In this document: in pieces, positions 7,551 through 15,686 of the stretch
Numbering within the stretch: the stretch's first letter is position 1
How the letters are laid out: each line of letters begins with the position of its first letter
Source: CAMYLR01 sp039590215
Lineage (GTDB): Bacteria > Gemmatimonadota > Gemmatimonadetes > JACCXV01 > JAHWKZ01
Length of the DNA: 25,559 nt
Reading direction: 5' to 3'
Assembly: GCA_039590215.1 (NCBI GenBank)
Contig: JBDHFX010000056.1
Location: 1-25,559 of the forward strand
Notes under the pieces: generated by a model
Database searches by the model: none
The model's input: the letters and a program-made list of their open reading frames with translations, nothing else
Told to the model about the DNA's origin: nothing
Position numbers and translations under genes: made by a program

Positions 7551-8683
7551 ATACTGGCGATCAACTCGGCGTTCGAATCCGTGTTGCGAATCTTGTCGAT
7601 CAAGAACTCCGCGGCTTCGGTGGTGCGCATCTCCGACAGAAACCGCCGCAACATCTGCAACCGTTCGAGATTCTCTTTGGCGTACAGCAACTCCTCCTTG
7701 CGCGTACCGCTGGCAGTAACGTCGATCGCCGGCCAAATACGCTGGTCTGCTAGCTCCCTGGACAGGACGATCTCGGCGTTCCCTGTGCCTTTGAACTCTT
7801 CGAATATGACTTCGTCCGCACGGCTGCCAGTGTCGATAAGTGCAGTCGCCACGATCGTCAAACTCCCACCGCGATCACCGACCACCTTCCTGGCCGAGCC
7901 AAAAAAGCGCTTTGGGGCGTCGAGCGCACCGGCTTCGATGCCACCCGATAGGGTGCGTCCGCTCGAGCGTTCGATCGAGTTGTGCGCTCTTGCCAAACGG
8001 GTGATCGAATCCAACACCAGGACGACGTCCTTCCCTGATTCGACCAGCCGCCTAGCGCGCTCGAGCGCCATCTCGGCCACCTGTACATGACGATGCGGGG
8101 GGAAATCGAATGAAGAGGCCACCGTCTCTCCCCGCCCCAACGACTCGACCATGCGCTCCATCTCGGTAACCTCTTCGGGCCGCTCATCCACAAGCAACAC
8201 GATCAACTCGGCCTCGGGGTCATTCGCCACCACTCCACGCATCACGGCCTGCAACAGCATCGTCTTACCGGCCTTGGATGGCGCCACGATCAACGCGCGC
8301 TGACCCTTGCCGAGTGGAACGATGAGATCGAGGATGCGGTTGGTGATTCCGGCGCCGTTCTGAAGACTGTCAGGGGCGTCGTCCGAGAGCTCCAGCCGCA
8401 GCCGTTCGTCAGGATGCGACGCGCGCAGCTTCTTGAACTGGGGCCTCGAACGGGCTTGGTCCGGCGGTTCGCCGTTCACCGAGGTGACCGTCGTAAGCGG
8501 CGCGAGCTTTCCTTTCCCCGGCGGTGTGCCGATCTCACCGTCCACGGCGTCGCCTTTGCGCAGGCCGTACCGTTCGATCAGCCGGGCCGGCACGTATACG
8601 TCATCGTCCCCGGGCAGATAGGAGTTCCCGAAGCGACGCAGGACTCCGGCTCCACCTGAAAGACGTTCGAGCACTCCGATCAT
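7541..8683 (-). CDS. rho: Transcription termination factor Rho, short form
   Basis: Rho is the hexameric RNA-dependent ATPase that terminates untranslated transcripts. I place the start at ATG 8683 because it has a strong GGAGGA ribosome binding site 6 bases upstream and follows secA by 58 bases. The same frame stays open to 9037, but that part overlaps secA and has no Rho resemblance. The product is 380 residues against about 419 in E. coli. It has the RNA-binding cold-shock-like domain (residues 1-60, with SYLPGDDDVYV). The Walker A motif APSKAGKT is at 134-141, followed by LLVDERPEEVTEM, LDSITRLARAHN (Walker B), the Q-loop/R-loop region, and SGTRKEELL near the C-terminus. The N-terminal helical subdomain (about 47 residues in E. 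coli) is missing, and no alternative upstream start would supply it. Confidence 0.95.
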   Translation of the reverse strand: MIGVLERLSGGAGVLRRFGNSYLPGDDDVYVPARLIERYGLRKGDAVDGEIGTPPGKGKLAPLTTVTSVNGEPPDQARSRPQFKKLRASHPDERLRLELSDDAPDSLQNGAGITNRILDLIVPLGKGQRALIVAPSKAGKTMLLQAVMRGVVANDPEAELIVLLVDERPEEVTEMERMVESLGRGETVASSFDFPPHRHVQVAEMALERARRLVESGKDVVLVLDSITRLARAHNSIERSSGRTLSGGIEAGALDAPKRFFGSARKVVGDRGGSLTIVATALIDTGSRADEVIFEEFKGTGNAEIVLSRELADQRIWPAIDVTASGTRKEELLYAKENLERLQMLRRFLSEMRTTEAAEFLIDKIRNTDSNAELIASMSG

Positions 8684-8741
8684 CGTTGTCCTCCGATTGA
8701 AAATGGCGTGCAGTACCGGCCACGCCGGGCCGACCGTGAAA

Positions 8742-11700
8742 TCACCGTCCGTGACACTTCTTGTATTTCTTTCCGCTACCGCACGGGCACGGGTTGTTGC
8801 GCCCCAATTTTTCTCCGTCCCGTACGTATGGATCACCACCGGGCTGTCCCCCACCTGTCTCCACACCAGCCGACGTCCGCGTGGCGGGCGAAACTGCCGC
8901 GGCGGTCTCGGCCATCGCGGGCGCAGCAGCATGCAGCGCGACCTGCTGTCGCTGAAGCCGCTCGCGGCGCTGGCGGCTCTCGGCTGCGGTCTGACCCGGT
9001 TCAACCAGCTGCACCCGATATAGAAGCGCCGAGGCACTGGTTCTCAGATCGTCCATCATCTCGACGAACATCTGGAACGCCTCTTTCTTATACTCGATCA
9101 ACGGATCCCGTTGTCCCCATGCGCGATATCCGATTCCAGTACGAAGCTGATCAAGTTCGTATAGATGATCGCGCCATTTCTCATCGATTGTTCGCAACAG
9201 GATCTGCCTGACGATGAGCTCGGCGCGCTCGGGCTCCCAGTCCTCGATGCGCCGTTCGAACGCGACGTTCAAGTCGGATTGTATTCGTGACAACAGATCG
9301 TCGTAGCTGCTCGGCAGCGTGTCACTCTCGTTTCCGCCCGCGGATTCTGGGTCAACCAGCGCGTCGACCCACTCGAACGGCAACAAGAACGTCCGCATCA
9401 GGTCTTCCTTCAGTCCAGCCAGGTCCCACGTTTCGGCGTACGCATCGCGGTCCACGTACTCATGGAGCTTCTCCTCCGCCGCCTCAGCAGCGATCTCGCG
9501 TGCCTCTTCAAAGACAGTTTCCCGGTCGCCATCGAGTGCGCGCAGCCGCATTTCGTAGATGACCTCACGTTGCTTGTTCATCACATCATCGTAGTCGAGC
9601 AACCGCTTGCGGATCTCGAAGTTGTTTATCTCGACCTTTTTCTGGGCCCGCTCGATCGATTTCGTCACCAATGAGTGGGTGATCACCTCACCCTCCTCGG
9701 CACCGAGCTTGTCCATCACGGATGCGATCCGCTCGGAACTGAAGAGCCGCATCAGATCGTCTTCCAACGACAGGAAGAAACGCGAGGATCCGGGGTCACC
9801 CTGGCGACCCGACCGACCTCGGAGCTGGCGATCGATGCGCCGCGCCTCATGCCGCTCGGTCCCCACGATATGAAGCCCCCACGGCATGTCGTCGACCATG
9901 TGGCGGTCCAGCGCGTCGCGCGTGATCTCCTCCGGAAGCTCGTCATCGTGCACTTCGGGCCAGTCCCGTGGCACGATGCCTTCCCCCAGCTTGATGTCGG
10001 TACCACGTCCAGCCATGTTCGTGGCGATCGTGATCGCTGCTGTCTGACCTGCCCTGGCAACGATCTCGGCCTCTCTCTGGTGGTGTTTGGCATTCAGCAC
10101 ATTGTGCGGCAAGTTGCGCCGCTTAAGAAGTCGCGAGAGCGTTTCCGATACCTCTACCGATGTCGTTCCAACGAGAACCGGACGGCCACGTTGGTGCTGC
10201 CTCTGAACCTCGTCGATGATGGCGTTGTACTTCTCTCGCCGCGTGCGATACACCAAGTCATCCGAGTCCGCGCGGCGAATCGGTTTGTTCGTTGGAATCA
10301 CGACGACGTCCATCTTGTAGATCTCGTAGAATTCGCCTTCCTCCGTCTCCGCGGTTCCCGTCATTCCCGCCAACTTGTCGTACATCCGGTAGTAGTTCTG
10401 GATCGTGATCGTAGCCAGGGTTTGGGTTTCGCCCTCTATCTTGACTCCCTCCTTGGCCTCGATCGCCTGGTGCATCCCGTCCGAGTAACGACGGCCCGGC
10501 ATCAACCGACCCGTAAACGTGTCGACAATGAGCACCTTTTCATCTTGCACGACGTACTCGACGTCCTTCTCATAGAGAGCGTAGGCCTTCAGCAGTTGCG
10601 CGATATTGTGGATCGTCTCGCTTTTTTCTGCATAGTCGCGCTCGAGCGCGACTACGCGCTCGTTCTTCACCTGATCAGAGAGGGAGGGGTCTTCGTCGAT
10701 CTCATGCATCAACTGTGACAAATCCGGGACCACAAACAACTCGGGGTCGTTGGGGGCAACTTTCTCGCGGCCAGAGTCCGTTAAGTGGGCATCGTGCCCC
10801 TTTTCGTCCATAGCGAACAAGAGGGCTTCGTCGAGCTCGTGGGCTCGCTTGTCGCGCATAAAGTCGTTTTCTACTCGTTGGACCAGCTTCTTGACCCCGG
10901 TCTCGTTGAGCATCTTCATCAGCCGACGGTGCTTGGGCATGCCACGCTGAGCCTGGAACAGCTTGATGCCGGCCTCGTAGGCGGTGTCCTCTTCCCCGTC
11001 CCCATCTCCGTCTCCGTCGAGCAGTCTCTCAGCATCTGCGACCAACTCGTTTACGACGCGCGTCTGATCACGAACCAGTCGCTCCACCATCGGTTTCAGT
11101 TGACCGAACGTCGATGACGTGTCGTGCTGGGTAGGCCCGGAAATAATCAGCGGCGTACGCGCCTCGTCGATGAGCACCGAGTCAACCTCGTCGATGATCG
11201 CAAAGTGATGACCGCGCTGGACGCGCCCCTCTGGGGTCACCGCCATGTTGTCTCGCAAGTAGTCGAAGCCAAACTGGTTATTCGTGCCGTAGGTCACGTC
11301 GCATTGGTAAGCCGCCCGGCGATCCTCTTGGTCCATGCCATCTTGGATCACCCCAACCGTGAGCCCCAACCAACGGAGGATCTCGGCCACCCAATCCGAA
11401 TCGCGCCGGGCGAGGTAGTCGTTGACGGTCACCAGGTGCGCGCCCTCGCCACCGAGGGCGTTGAGATACAGCGGTAGGACCGCAACCAACGTCTTGCCCT
11501 CACCGGTCGCCATCTCGGCAATCTTTCCTTCATGGAGGACGATACCACCGAATAGCTGTACGTCGTATGGCACCATGTCCCAGGTGAACTCCTGGTCGGT
11601 CACCTGCCAGCTGCGACCAAGGTTTCGGCGACACGCTTCTTTGACTACAGCAAACGCCTCGGTCAGGATGTCATCGAGGTCCTCGCCTTCGCCAAGCCGA

Positions 11701-11858
11701 CGACGAAACTCCTCGGTTTTGGCTCGCAGCTCGTCGTCGGAGAACGACTCCATCGATGCGGCCAGCTCATTGATCTCTTCGATAATTGGCCACAGCCGTT
11801 TTCGCTCGCGACCGTGCTTATCCCCGACAAGCACTTTCAACATCGATTGTAGAACCAC
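8742..11858 (-). CDS. secA: Preprotein translocase ATPase SecA
   Basis: SecA is the motor that pushes unfolded preproteins through SecYEG. The product has 1038 residues, longer than the E. coli form (901). Walker A MATGEGKT is at residues 116-123, VTVNDYLARRD follows, and the DEVD box lies in IIDEVDSVLIDEARTPLI. The second helicase half has TIATNMAGRGTDI and GRSGRQGDPGSS. The scaffold/wing region includes RKRLLDYDDVMNKQREVIY. The tail is the zinc-binding SEC-C motif CPCGSGKKYKKC. The extra length is mainly an insertion in the preprotein cross-linking domain, including an acidic Asp-Gly repeat coded around 10995-11020. I keep the GTG start at 11858 because AGAGG lies 6 bases before it. The ATG at 11843 (giving the classic MLKVLVG start) lacks a ribosome binding site. 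rho follows 58 bases downstream. Confidence 0.97.
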   Translation of the reverse strand: MVLQSMLKVLVGDKHGRERKRLWPIIEEINELAASMESFSDDELRAKTEEFRRRLGEGEDLDDILTEAFAVVKEACRRNLGRSWQVTDQEFTWDMVPYDVQLFGGIVLHEGKIAEMATGEGKTLVAVLPLYLNALGGEGAHLVTVNDYLARRDSDWVAEILRWLGLTVGVIQDGMDQEDRRAAYQCDVTYGTNNQFGFDYLRDNMAVTPEGRVQRGHHFAIIDEVDSVLIDEARTPLIISGPTQHDTSSTFGQLKPMVERLVRDQTRVVNELVADAERLLDGDGDGDGEEDTAYEAGIKLFQAQRGMPKHRRLMKMLNETGVKKLVQRVENDFMRDKRAHELDEALLFAMDEKGHDAHLTDSGREKVAPNDPELFVVPDLSQLMHEIDEDPSLSDQVKNERVVALERDYAEKSETIHNIAQLLKAYALYEKDVEYVVQDEKVLIVDTFTGRLMPGRRYSDGMHQAIEAKEGVKIEGETQTLATITIQNYYRMYDKLAGMTGTAETEEGEFYEIYKMDVVVIPTNKPIRRADSDDLVYRTRREKYNAIIDEVQRQHQRGRPVLVGTTSVEVSETLSRLLKRRNLPHNVLNAKHHQREAEIVARAGQTAAITIATNMAGRGTDIKLGEGIVPRDWPEVHDDELPEEITRDALDRHMVDDMPWGLHIVGTERHEARRIDRQLRGRSGRQGDPGSSRFFLSLEDDLMRLFSSERIASVMDKLGAEEGEVITHSLVTKSIERAQKKVEINNFEIRKRLLDYDDVMNKQREVIYEMRLRALDGDRETVFEEAREIAAEAAEEKLHEYVDRDAYAETWDLAGLKEDLMRTFLLPFEWVDALVDPESAGGNESDTLPSSYDDLLSRIQSDLNVAFERRIEDWEPERAELIVRQILLRTIDEKWRDHLYELDQLRTGIGYRAWGQRDPLIEYKKEAFQMFVEMMDDLRTSASALLYRVQLVEPGQTAAESRQRRERLQRQQVALHAAAPAMAETAAAVSPATRTSAGVETGGGQPGGDPYVRDGEKLGRNNPCPCGSGKKYKKCHGR

Positions 11859-11952
11859 TAGAAACCTCTTTGTGCTACGAAGCCATGCGCGGCGAATCTG
11901 CCAAGCAGGTGATCAAGACCTGGCCTCGGCGCCCATGCTTCCCATCCCAGGA
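11859..11952 (-). promoter_or_regulatory. nadD-secA intergenic gap, probable secA leader
   Basis: This 94-base gap separates nadD from secA, the widest break in the chain between ugd and radC, so a secA promoter or leader may lie here. I see a TTGGCA-like minus-35 candidate but no matching minus-10 at standard spacing, and no strong hairpin. The only firm element is the AGAGG ribosome binding site next to the secA GTG. Confidence 0.25.
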
Positions 11953-12579
11953 TCAACGTGAGCCCAGATCCCCCTTCTGATACAGATCATGCTCCAGGAT
12001 GTAGGCCTCAACGGCCGGCGGCACCCAGTAGCGGATCGATCGTCCGCGCCGCACCCGGTCCCGGATCTGGCTCGACGATATTTCGAGCGCTGGCACCGTT
12101 ACGGGAGTCCACTCGCCCGCGAAAGGAAGACCTGCCAGCGAATCCGTTCCCGGTGAGTTTCCTCGCGACGTCACGACGATATGCGCCAGTTCAGGTAGCA
12201 GTTCGACCTTATGCCACGCCGCTAACTCGGCCAGGTTGTCGTGACCGATGATCAAATGCCAGCGGGTGTCCGGTTCACGCTCCCGAAGCGCGGTCAAGGT
12301 ATCAACCGTGTACGACACGCCACCGCGTTTGATCTCCAGCCGATCGGCAATCAACTCGGCGTCTCCGGCTACTGCCAACTCGGTCATCGTCGCACGATCC
12401 CTCGGACTGACCTCTGCATCCCCCTTGAATGCATGCCGAAAACTCGGGGTTAGGAGCAACTGGTCCAGCTCAAGCGCCTCTCGCACAACGTGGGCCACAA
12501 TGAGATGTGCGATGTGCGGGGGATTGAACGTGCCTCCGAGAATGCCCTTTCGTGCTTCCGCGCCGGAGCCGTGACTCAC
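11953..12579 (-). CDS. nadD: Nicotinate-nucleotide adenylyltransferase NadD
   Basis: NadD joins nicotinate mononucleotide and ATP to form deamido-NAD in NAD biosynthesis. The 208-residue product has the nucleotidyltransferase signature GILGGTFNPPHIAHLIVA near residues 13-30. The GGVSYTVDTL motif is near 86, IIGHDNLAELAAWH near 109, and the C-terminal EISSSQIRDRVRRGRSIRYWVP, which contains the ISSxxIR motif, follows. The segment usually reading PPHK (substrate loop) is instead PSFRHAFKG, as in some non-proteobacterial NadD proteins. The start is GTG, overlapping the bamD stop by 4 bases (GTGA), so translation is probably coupled. Length is normal. Confidence 0.94.
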   Translation of the reverse strand: MSHGSGAEARKGILGGTFNPPHIAHLIVAHVVREALELDQLLLTPSFRHAFKGDAEVSPRDRATMTELAVAGDAELIADRLEIKRGGVSYTVDTLTALREREPDTRWHLIIGHDNLAELAAWHKVELLPELAHIVVTSRGNSPGTDSLAGLPFAGEWTPVTVPALEISSSQIRDRVRRGRSIRYWVPPAVEAYILEHDLYQKGDLGSR

Positions 12580-13373
12580 CGTCCGTCCGTTTCCGCCTCA
12601 AACTGTGCCGCCGGGGGTCCAGCCCCTCGGCATCCTGACGGCAGTCGATCGTCGACTTCGGACGCGGCGTCCGAATCCGGGAAGGTGTCGAGCAGGAGCT
12701 CGTACAGCTCGGACGCGCGATCGCGAAGTCCCTGTTTGCAGAAAGTTTCGGCCAGCAATGAATAGCTGGCCGCCAACCAATCCGAGTCTGGGTATTTCTC
12801 GATCAAATCCACGAGGTAGATCTCCGCAGCTTCATACCCCTTATGGTCGAAGTAGAACTCAGCGTTCAGATATACTTTCTCCGCCAGCTTGTTGCGCAGG
12901 CGACGGCGTTTCTCTTTTGCTTCCTCAACGAACTCGCTGCGCGAGTACTCAGTCGTCAATCGTTCGTACATGTTGATGGCGCGCTCAGTATCGCGTTGAT
13001 CGAGCTCCGGCCTCAACGAAAGTCGCTCATAGGATCGGGCCGCTTGGTACAGCGCCTCTGGCGCCTGGTCACCGCGTGGGAAATCGCGCTGGAATCCCAG
13101 ATACTCCTGGGCTGCAGTTACCCAATCTTTGGCCCCATAGTACGCCTGGGCCGTTAGCCAGCGAGCGTCTTCCACGCGCGGATCTTGAGGGTAGTTGAAG
13201 CTGAACGCCTGCAGTGCCGATACGGCTTCAACGTAGTGCCGACGCTCATACAGATCGAGTGCCTGGGCGTATTGCTCATCCGCCGAGAGCACCTGGTTCT
13301 CACCCGTAGACGCACAACCATACACCACGACCGTGAGCACAGTGATCATCCAACACCGATGAAGTATCCTCAC
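12576..13373 (-). CDS. bamD: BamD-like outer-membrane assembly lipoprotein
   Basis: BamD (YfiO/ComL) is the essential lipoprotein of the BAM complex that folds beta-barrel proteins into the outer membrane. 265 residues. The N-terminal signal peptide ends in the lipobox VVYGC (Cys20). Five TPR-like repeats follow, including ALDLYERRHYVEAVSALQAF, DARWLTAQAYYGAKDWVTAAQEY, and PEALYQAARSYERL with the ...LDQRDTERAINMYERL insertion typical of BamD. The fourth repeat contains EKVYLNAEFYFDHKGYEAAEIY. The proline-rich polar tail is probably disordered. GTG start overlapping the upstream lipoprotein gene by 4 bases. Context with LolA, SecA and another TPR lipoprotein fits envelope biogenesis. Confidence 0.9.
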   Translation of the reverse strand: MRILHRCWMITVLTVVVYGCASTGENQVLSADEQYAQALDLYERRHYVEAVSALQAFSFNYPQDPRVEDARWLTAQAYYGAKDWVTAAQEYLGFQRDFPRGDQAPEALYQAARSYERLSLRPELDQRDTERAINMYERLTTEYSRSEFVEEAKEKRRRLRNKLAEKVYLNAEFYFDHKGYEAAEIYLVDLIEKYPDSDWLAASYSLLAETFCKQGLRDRASELYELLLDTFPDSDAASEVDDRLPSGCRGAGPPAAQFEAETDGR

Positions 13374-14347
13374 CCCTCACCACTCTCTTCGTCAGGCACC
13401 GGCTCGGGCTCTGTGTCCGTCTCCAGAGGCATGCCAAACTCCAGTTGTTTCAGCCTGCGATACGCCTCTATCGCAGGCCGTGATCGCACGTTCTCATCGT
13501 TGTCCACGACCCGTCGATAGTACTGTATCGCCGCCTGCCGATTGCCGAACCGCTCGTGGAGGCGACCTGTCAATAGGCGAGCCTCTGCGAGCCGACTCGC
13601 CGGCTCACCCGTCTTGATCATCCTCTGGACGTCGTCCATTGCACGCACGTAGTCCCCGTTCACGAAAGCACGCTGAGCCAGCCTGAGGGCGCATGCGCCA
13701 AGCCGGTAGCGCGCATCCTCGGCCAGGCTTCCGTCGTTTCCGGCCATCGACAAGTACGTCTCAAAATATGTGACTGCGGCTACGCAATTGCGTTTCCGGT
13801 CGAAGGCATCCCCCAGTCGGACGTACACGTCTGCCGGCGCACCTGCGGGATCGCGCGACAGCCCGAGCAGGTAGGCGATCATCGCACGATCATAGTCGGG
13901 TCGGAGAAAAGCAACGTCGCCGAGCACATAGTGCAACCTATCTAGACTGGTTGTTGAGTCTCGTGCCTGAAGCCAACCGATCGCCTGCAGTGCTGCAAAA
14001 GTGTCACCGGTCGCGAGCCATCGCTCGGCATGCAGATGATAGAGTGCGCTGATCTCGTCCGCATAGTCCGGGCGGCGTTCGATGAGGTCATGGAATCGCT
14101 CGGCAGCGTCATCGAAGTCCTTTGCGGCCAGCATCAACTCGGCCGCTTTCAGTCGTAACCCAAACGGCGCATCTGTCCCGGACTCAGTCAGCGCAAGCTC
14201 GTATTCAACTCGCGCATCAAGGTGCTCACCGAGAGCACTGTACCGGTCTCCGCGAGCCTCGTAGCGCTTGCCCTCGTGGCCGCAAGCGGCCAAACACACC
14301 ACCAGCCACACTCCGATACTCGCTACCTGCAGCCTACCGGATCGCAT
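13370..14347 (-). CDS. TPR-repeat lipoprotein of unknown function
   Basis: 325 residues. The N-terminus has a hydrophobic signal peptide and lipobox LAAC (Cys22), so it is probably a lipoprotein anchored to the inner or outer membrane. The rest is a series of TPR-like helical pairs: ALGEHLDARVEYELAL, AKDFDDAAERFHDLIERRP, RPDYDRAMIAYLLGLSRDP, NCVAAVTYFETYLSMAG, GDYVRAMDDVQRMI and RFGNRQAAIQYYRRVVD. A short acidic tail rich in Glu/Pro ends it. No enzymatic motif is seen. It overlaps bamD by 4 bases and follows the DUF4254 gene by 1 base, so it is in the same translational chain. A plausible guess is a scaffold or accessory factor for outer-membrane protein or polysaccharide assembly, but the sequence alone does not tell. 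Confidence 0.85.
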   Translation of the reverse strand: MRSGRLQVASIGVWLVVCLAACGHEGKRYEARGDRYSALGEHLDARVEYELALTESGTDAPFGLRLKAAELMLAAKDFDDAAERFHDLIERRPDYADEISALYHLHAERWLATGDTFAALQAIGWLQARDSTTSLDRLHYVLGDVAFLRPDYDRAMIAYLLGLSRDPAGAPADVYVRLGDAFDRKRNCVAAVTYFETYLSMAGNDGSLAEDARYRLGACALRLAQRAFVNGDYVRAMDDVQRMIKTGEPASRLAEARLLTGRLHERFGNRQAAIQYYRRVVDNDENVRSRPAIEAYRRLKQLEFGMPLETDTEPEPVPDEESGEG

Positions 14348-14348
14348 C

Positions 14349-14987
14349 TCATTGTTTCCTTTGCTCTACTGCCGATCGGATCGCCGGATTCATCTCTGGG
14401 TCGTTGTACATCTTGAACTGCCGGTAGCGTTGAAATCGCTTGTTGCCCGCTTCTAGATCGATCGATAGCGCATCAAGACACGCGGCAAGATCGTCTCGTT
14501 GTCGTTCGAGAACCCCGAGTCGCTCCCGGCATAAGGTGCGATGCGCCTCCTGCGCACCTGACCGCTCGGCCTCCTCACGCATGTGGTACACTTTGAGTGC
14601 CAACACCGATAACCGATCGATAATCGCAGCAGGTGTCTCAGAATGCAGTGGCGCCGTCGCGCGTGGGAGGTTCGACTCAGCCAGAAGCTCGAGCAGCACA
14701 TCGTCGATTCGCTCAATGAGATCGTTCCGCCGCTGGTTCAGTACGTCGATCCGACGCTTAGTCGCAGCCACGACATGGTCGTCGACGTTTGGCCTTCGCG
14801 CTTCGTCTTCTTCGTGCCAGAGCCGGATGTTGACAAGATGCTCCTCGCTTATCGCCCGGTCGAGCTCAGGCGTTCGACCAACCGACCACGGACTACCAAC
14901 GAGAGAGCGTTCGCTTGTACCTCGATCGAGGTGCCACGCGTCTACCAACTCAGCCTGCCAATCGACTAGCCTTCGCGCTGATAACAT
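14349..14987 (-). CDS. DUF4254 family protein
   Basis: This matches the pattern of the DUF4254 family, whose function is not established. About 212 residues from the chosen ATG 14987, which has AGGAAG 9 bases upstream; a GTG at 15014 would add nine residues with a weaker site. Family blocks are IRLWHEEDEARRP, VKRRID-like TKRRIDVLNQRRNDLIERID, SETPAAIIDRLSVLALKVYHMREEAER, and the C-terminal RFQRYRQFKMYNDPEMNP. The protein is mostly helical and charged, cytosolic, without signal peptide. In other genomes DUF4254 genes are often near cell-envelope or glycosyltransferase genes. Here it lies between udk and the TPR lipoprotein, downstream of ugd, which is compatible with such a role but does not prove it. 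Confidence 0.85.
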   Translation of the reverse strand: MLSARRLVDWQAELVDAWHLDRGTSERSLVGSPWSVGRTPELDRAISEEHLVNIRLWHEEDEARRPNVDDHVVAATKRRIDVLNQRRNDLIERIDDVLLELLAESNLPRATAPLHSETPAAIIDRLSVLALKVYHMREEAERSGAQEAHRTLCRERLGVLERQRDDLAACLDALSIDLEAGNKRFQRYRQFKMYNDPEMNPAIRSAVEQRKQ

Positions 14988-15059
14988 CGCCGGGTTCTTC
15001 CTGCTACCCCGCACGACCGTTCCCGTTGCTCACCGCGGTCGTTGCGTCCCAAGCCCCAA

Positions 15060-15683
15060 TCACATCGCCACGCCTCGAAGCAGGCGGATCCGACTAGCTA
15101 TCATGTCAATGGCGATATCGTTGTAGCCACCTTCCGGGATGATCACATCGGCATGACGTTTGGAAGGTTCCACGAACTCCTCGTGCATCGGCCGTACTGT
15201 CTCGAGATACTGCTGCGTCACGCTTTCCAGAGTCCGCCCTCGCTCGTGAATATCCCGCGTGATGCGGCGTAAAAGGCGGATATCCGAAGGTGTGTCAACG
15301 AAGATCTTGATGTCGAGTAGCGCCCGTGCCTCAGGAAAGTGAAACAAGAGAATACCCTCAACGATCACGACATCCCGTGGAATTGTCAGGACGGTGTCCG
15401 TTGTCCGCGCGTGAACGGTAAAATCATAAACCGGTCGTTCAATCTCTTGGCCGGTCTTGAGGGCCCGGATGTGCTCGACGAACAAACCTACTTCGATCGA
15501 GTCAGGGTGGTCGAAGTTACACCGCTCTCGCTGGGGCGGTGCGAGATCGGTTAGGTCGCAGTAGTAGGCGTCCTGCTCCAGAATCGTAACCGAGTCGAGA
15601 TCGAGCCGCTGCATAATGTTCGTGGCCACGGTCGTCTTGCCTGACCCGGTTCCCCCGGCGATCCCTATGACCAACCGATTCAA
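15060..15683 (-). CDS. udk: Uridine kinase
   Basis: Udk phosphorylates uridine or cytidine with GTP/ATP in pyrimidine salvage. 207 residues. The P-loop GIAGGTGSGKTT is at residues 7-18. The substrate motif NFDHPDSI lies near 56, followed by RPVYDFTVHART and VIVEGILLF. The lid region has DTPSDIRLLRRITRDIHERGR, and the protein ends with the typical EFVEPSKRHADVIIPEGGYNDIAIDM. The start codon appears to be TTG, 3 bases after the ugd stop, with AAGG 8 bases upstream. Co-transcription with ugd could link UTP supply to UDP-sugar production. Length is normal and no defect is seen. Confidence 0.95.
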   Translation of the reverse strand: MNRLVIGIAGGTGSGKTTVATNIMQRLDLDSVTILEQDAYYCDLTDLAPPQRERCNFDHPDSIEVGLFVEHIRALKTGQEIERPVYDFTVHARTTDTVLTIPRDVVIVEGILLFHFPEARALLDIKIFVDTPSDIRLLRRITRDIHERGRTLESVTQQYLETVRPMHEEFVEPSKRHADVIIPEGGYNDIAIDMIASRIRLLRGVAM

Positions 15684-15686
15684 GGC

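Noticed and set aside
8705..8725. CGGCC/GGCCG hairpin between secA and rho as a terminator
   Set aside because: Stem of only 5 bp, no T run after it, and rho must be transcribed past it; no support as a terminator.
8684..9037. N-terminal extension of rho in the same open frame
   Set aside because: It overlaps the 3' end of secA, lacks Rho-like sequence, and the start at 8683 has the strong ribosome binding site.
9675..10718. Plus-strand open frame of 347 codons
   Set aside because: It is antisense to a perfectly conserved secA, has no family resemblance, and long antisense frames are expected in GC-rich genes.
10992..11021. Possible CRISPR or tandem-repeat array
   Set aside because: Only a few short imperfect hexamers within the secA coding frame; no spacers.
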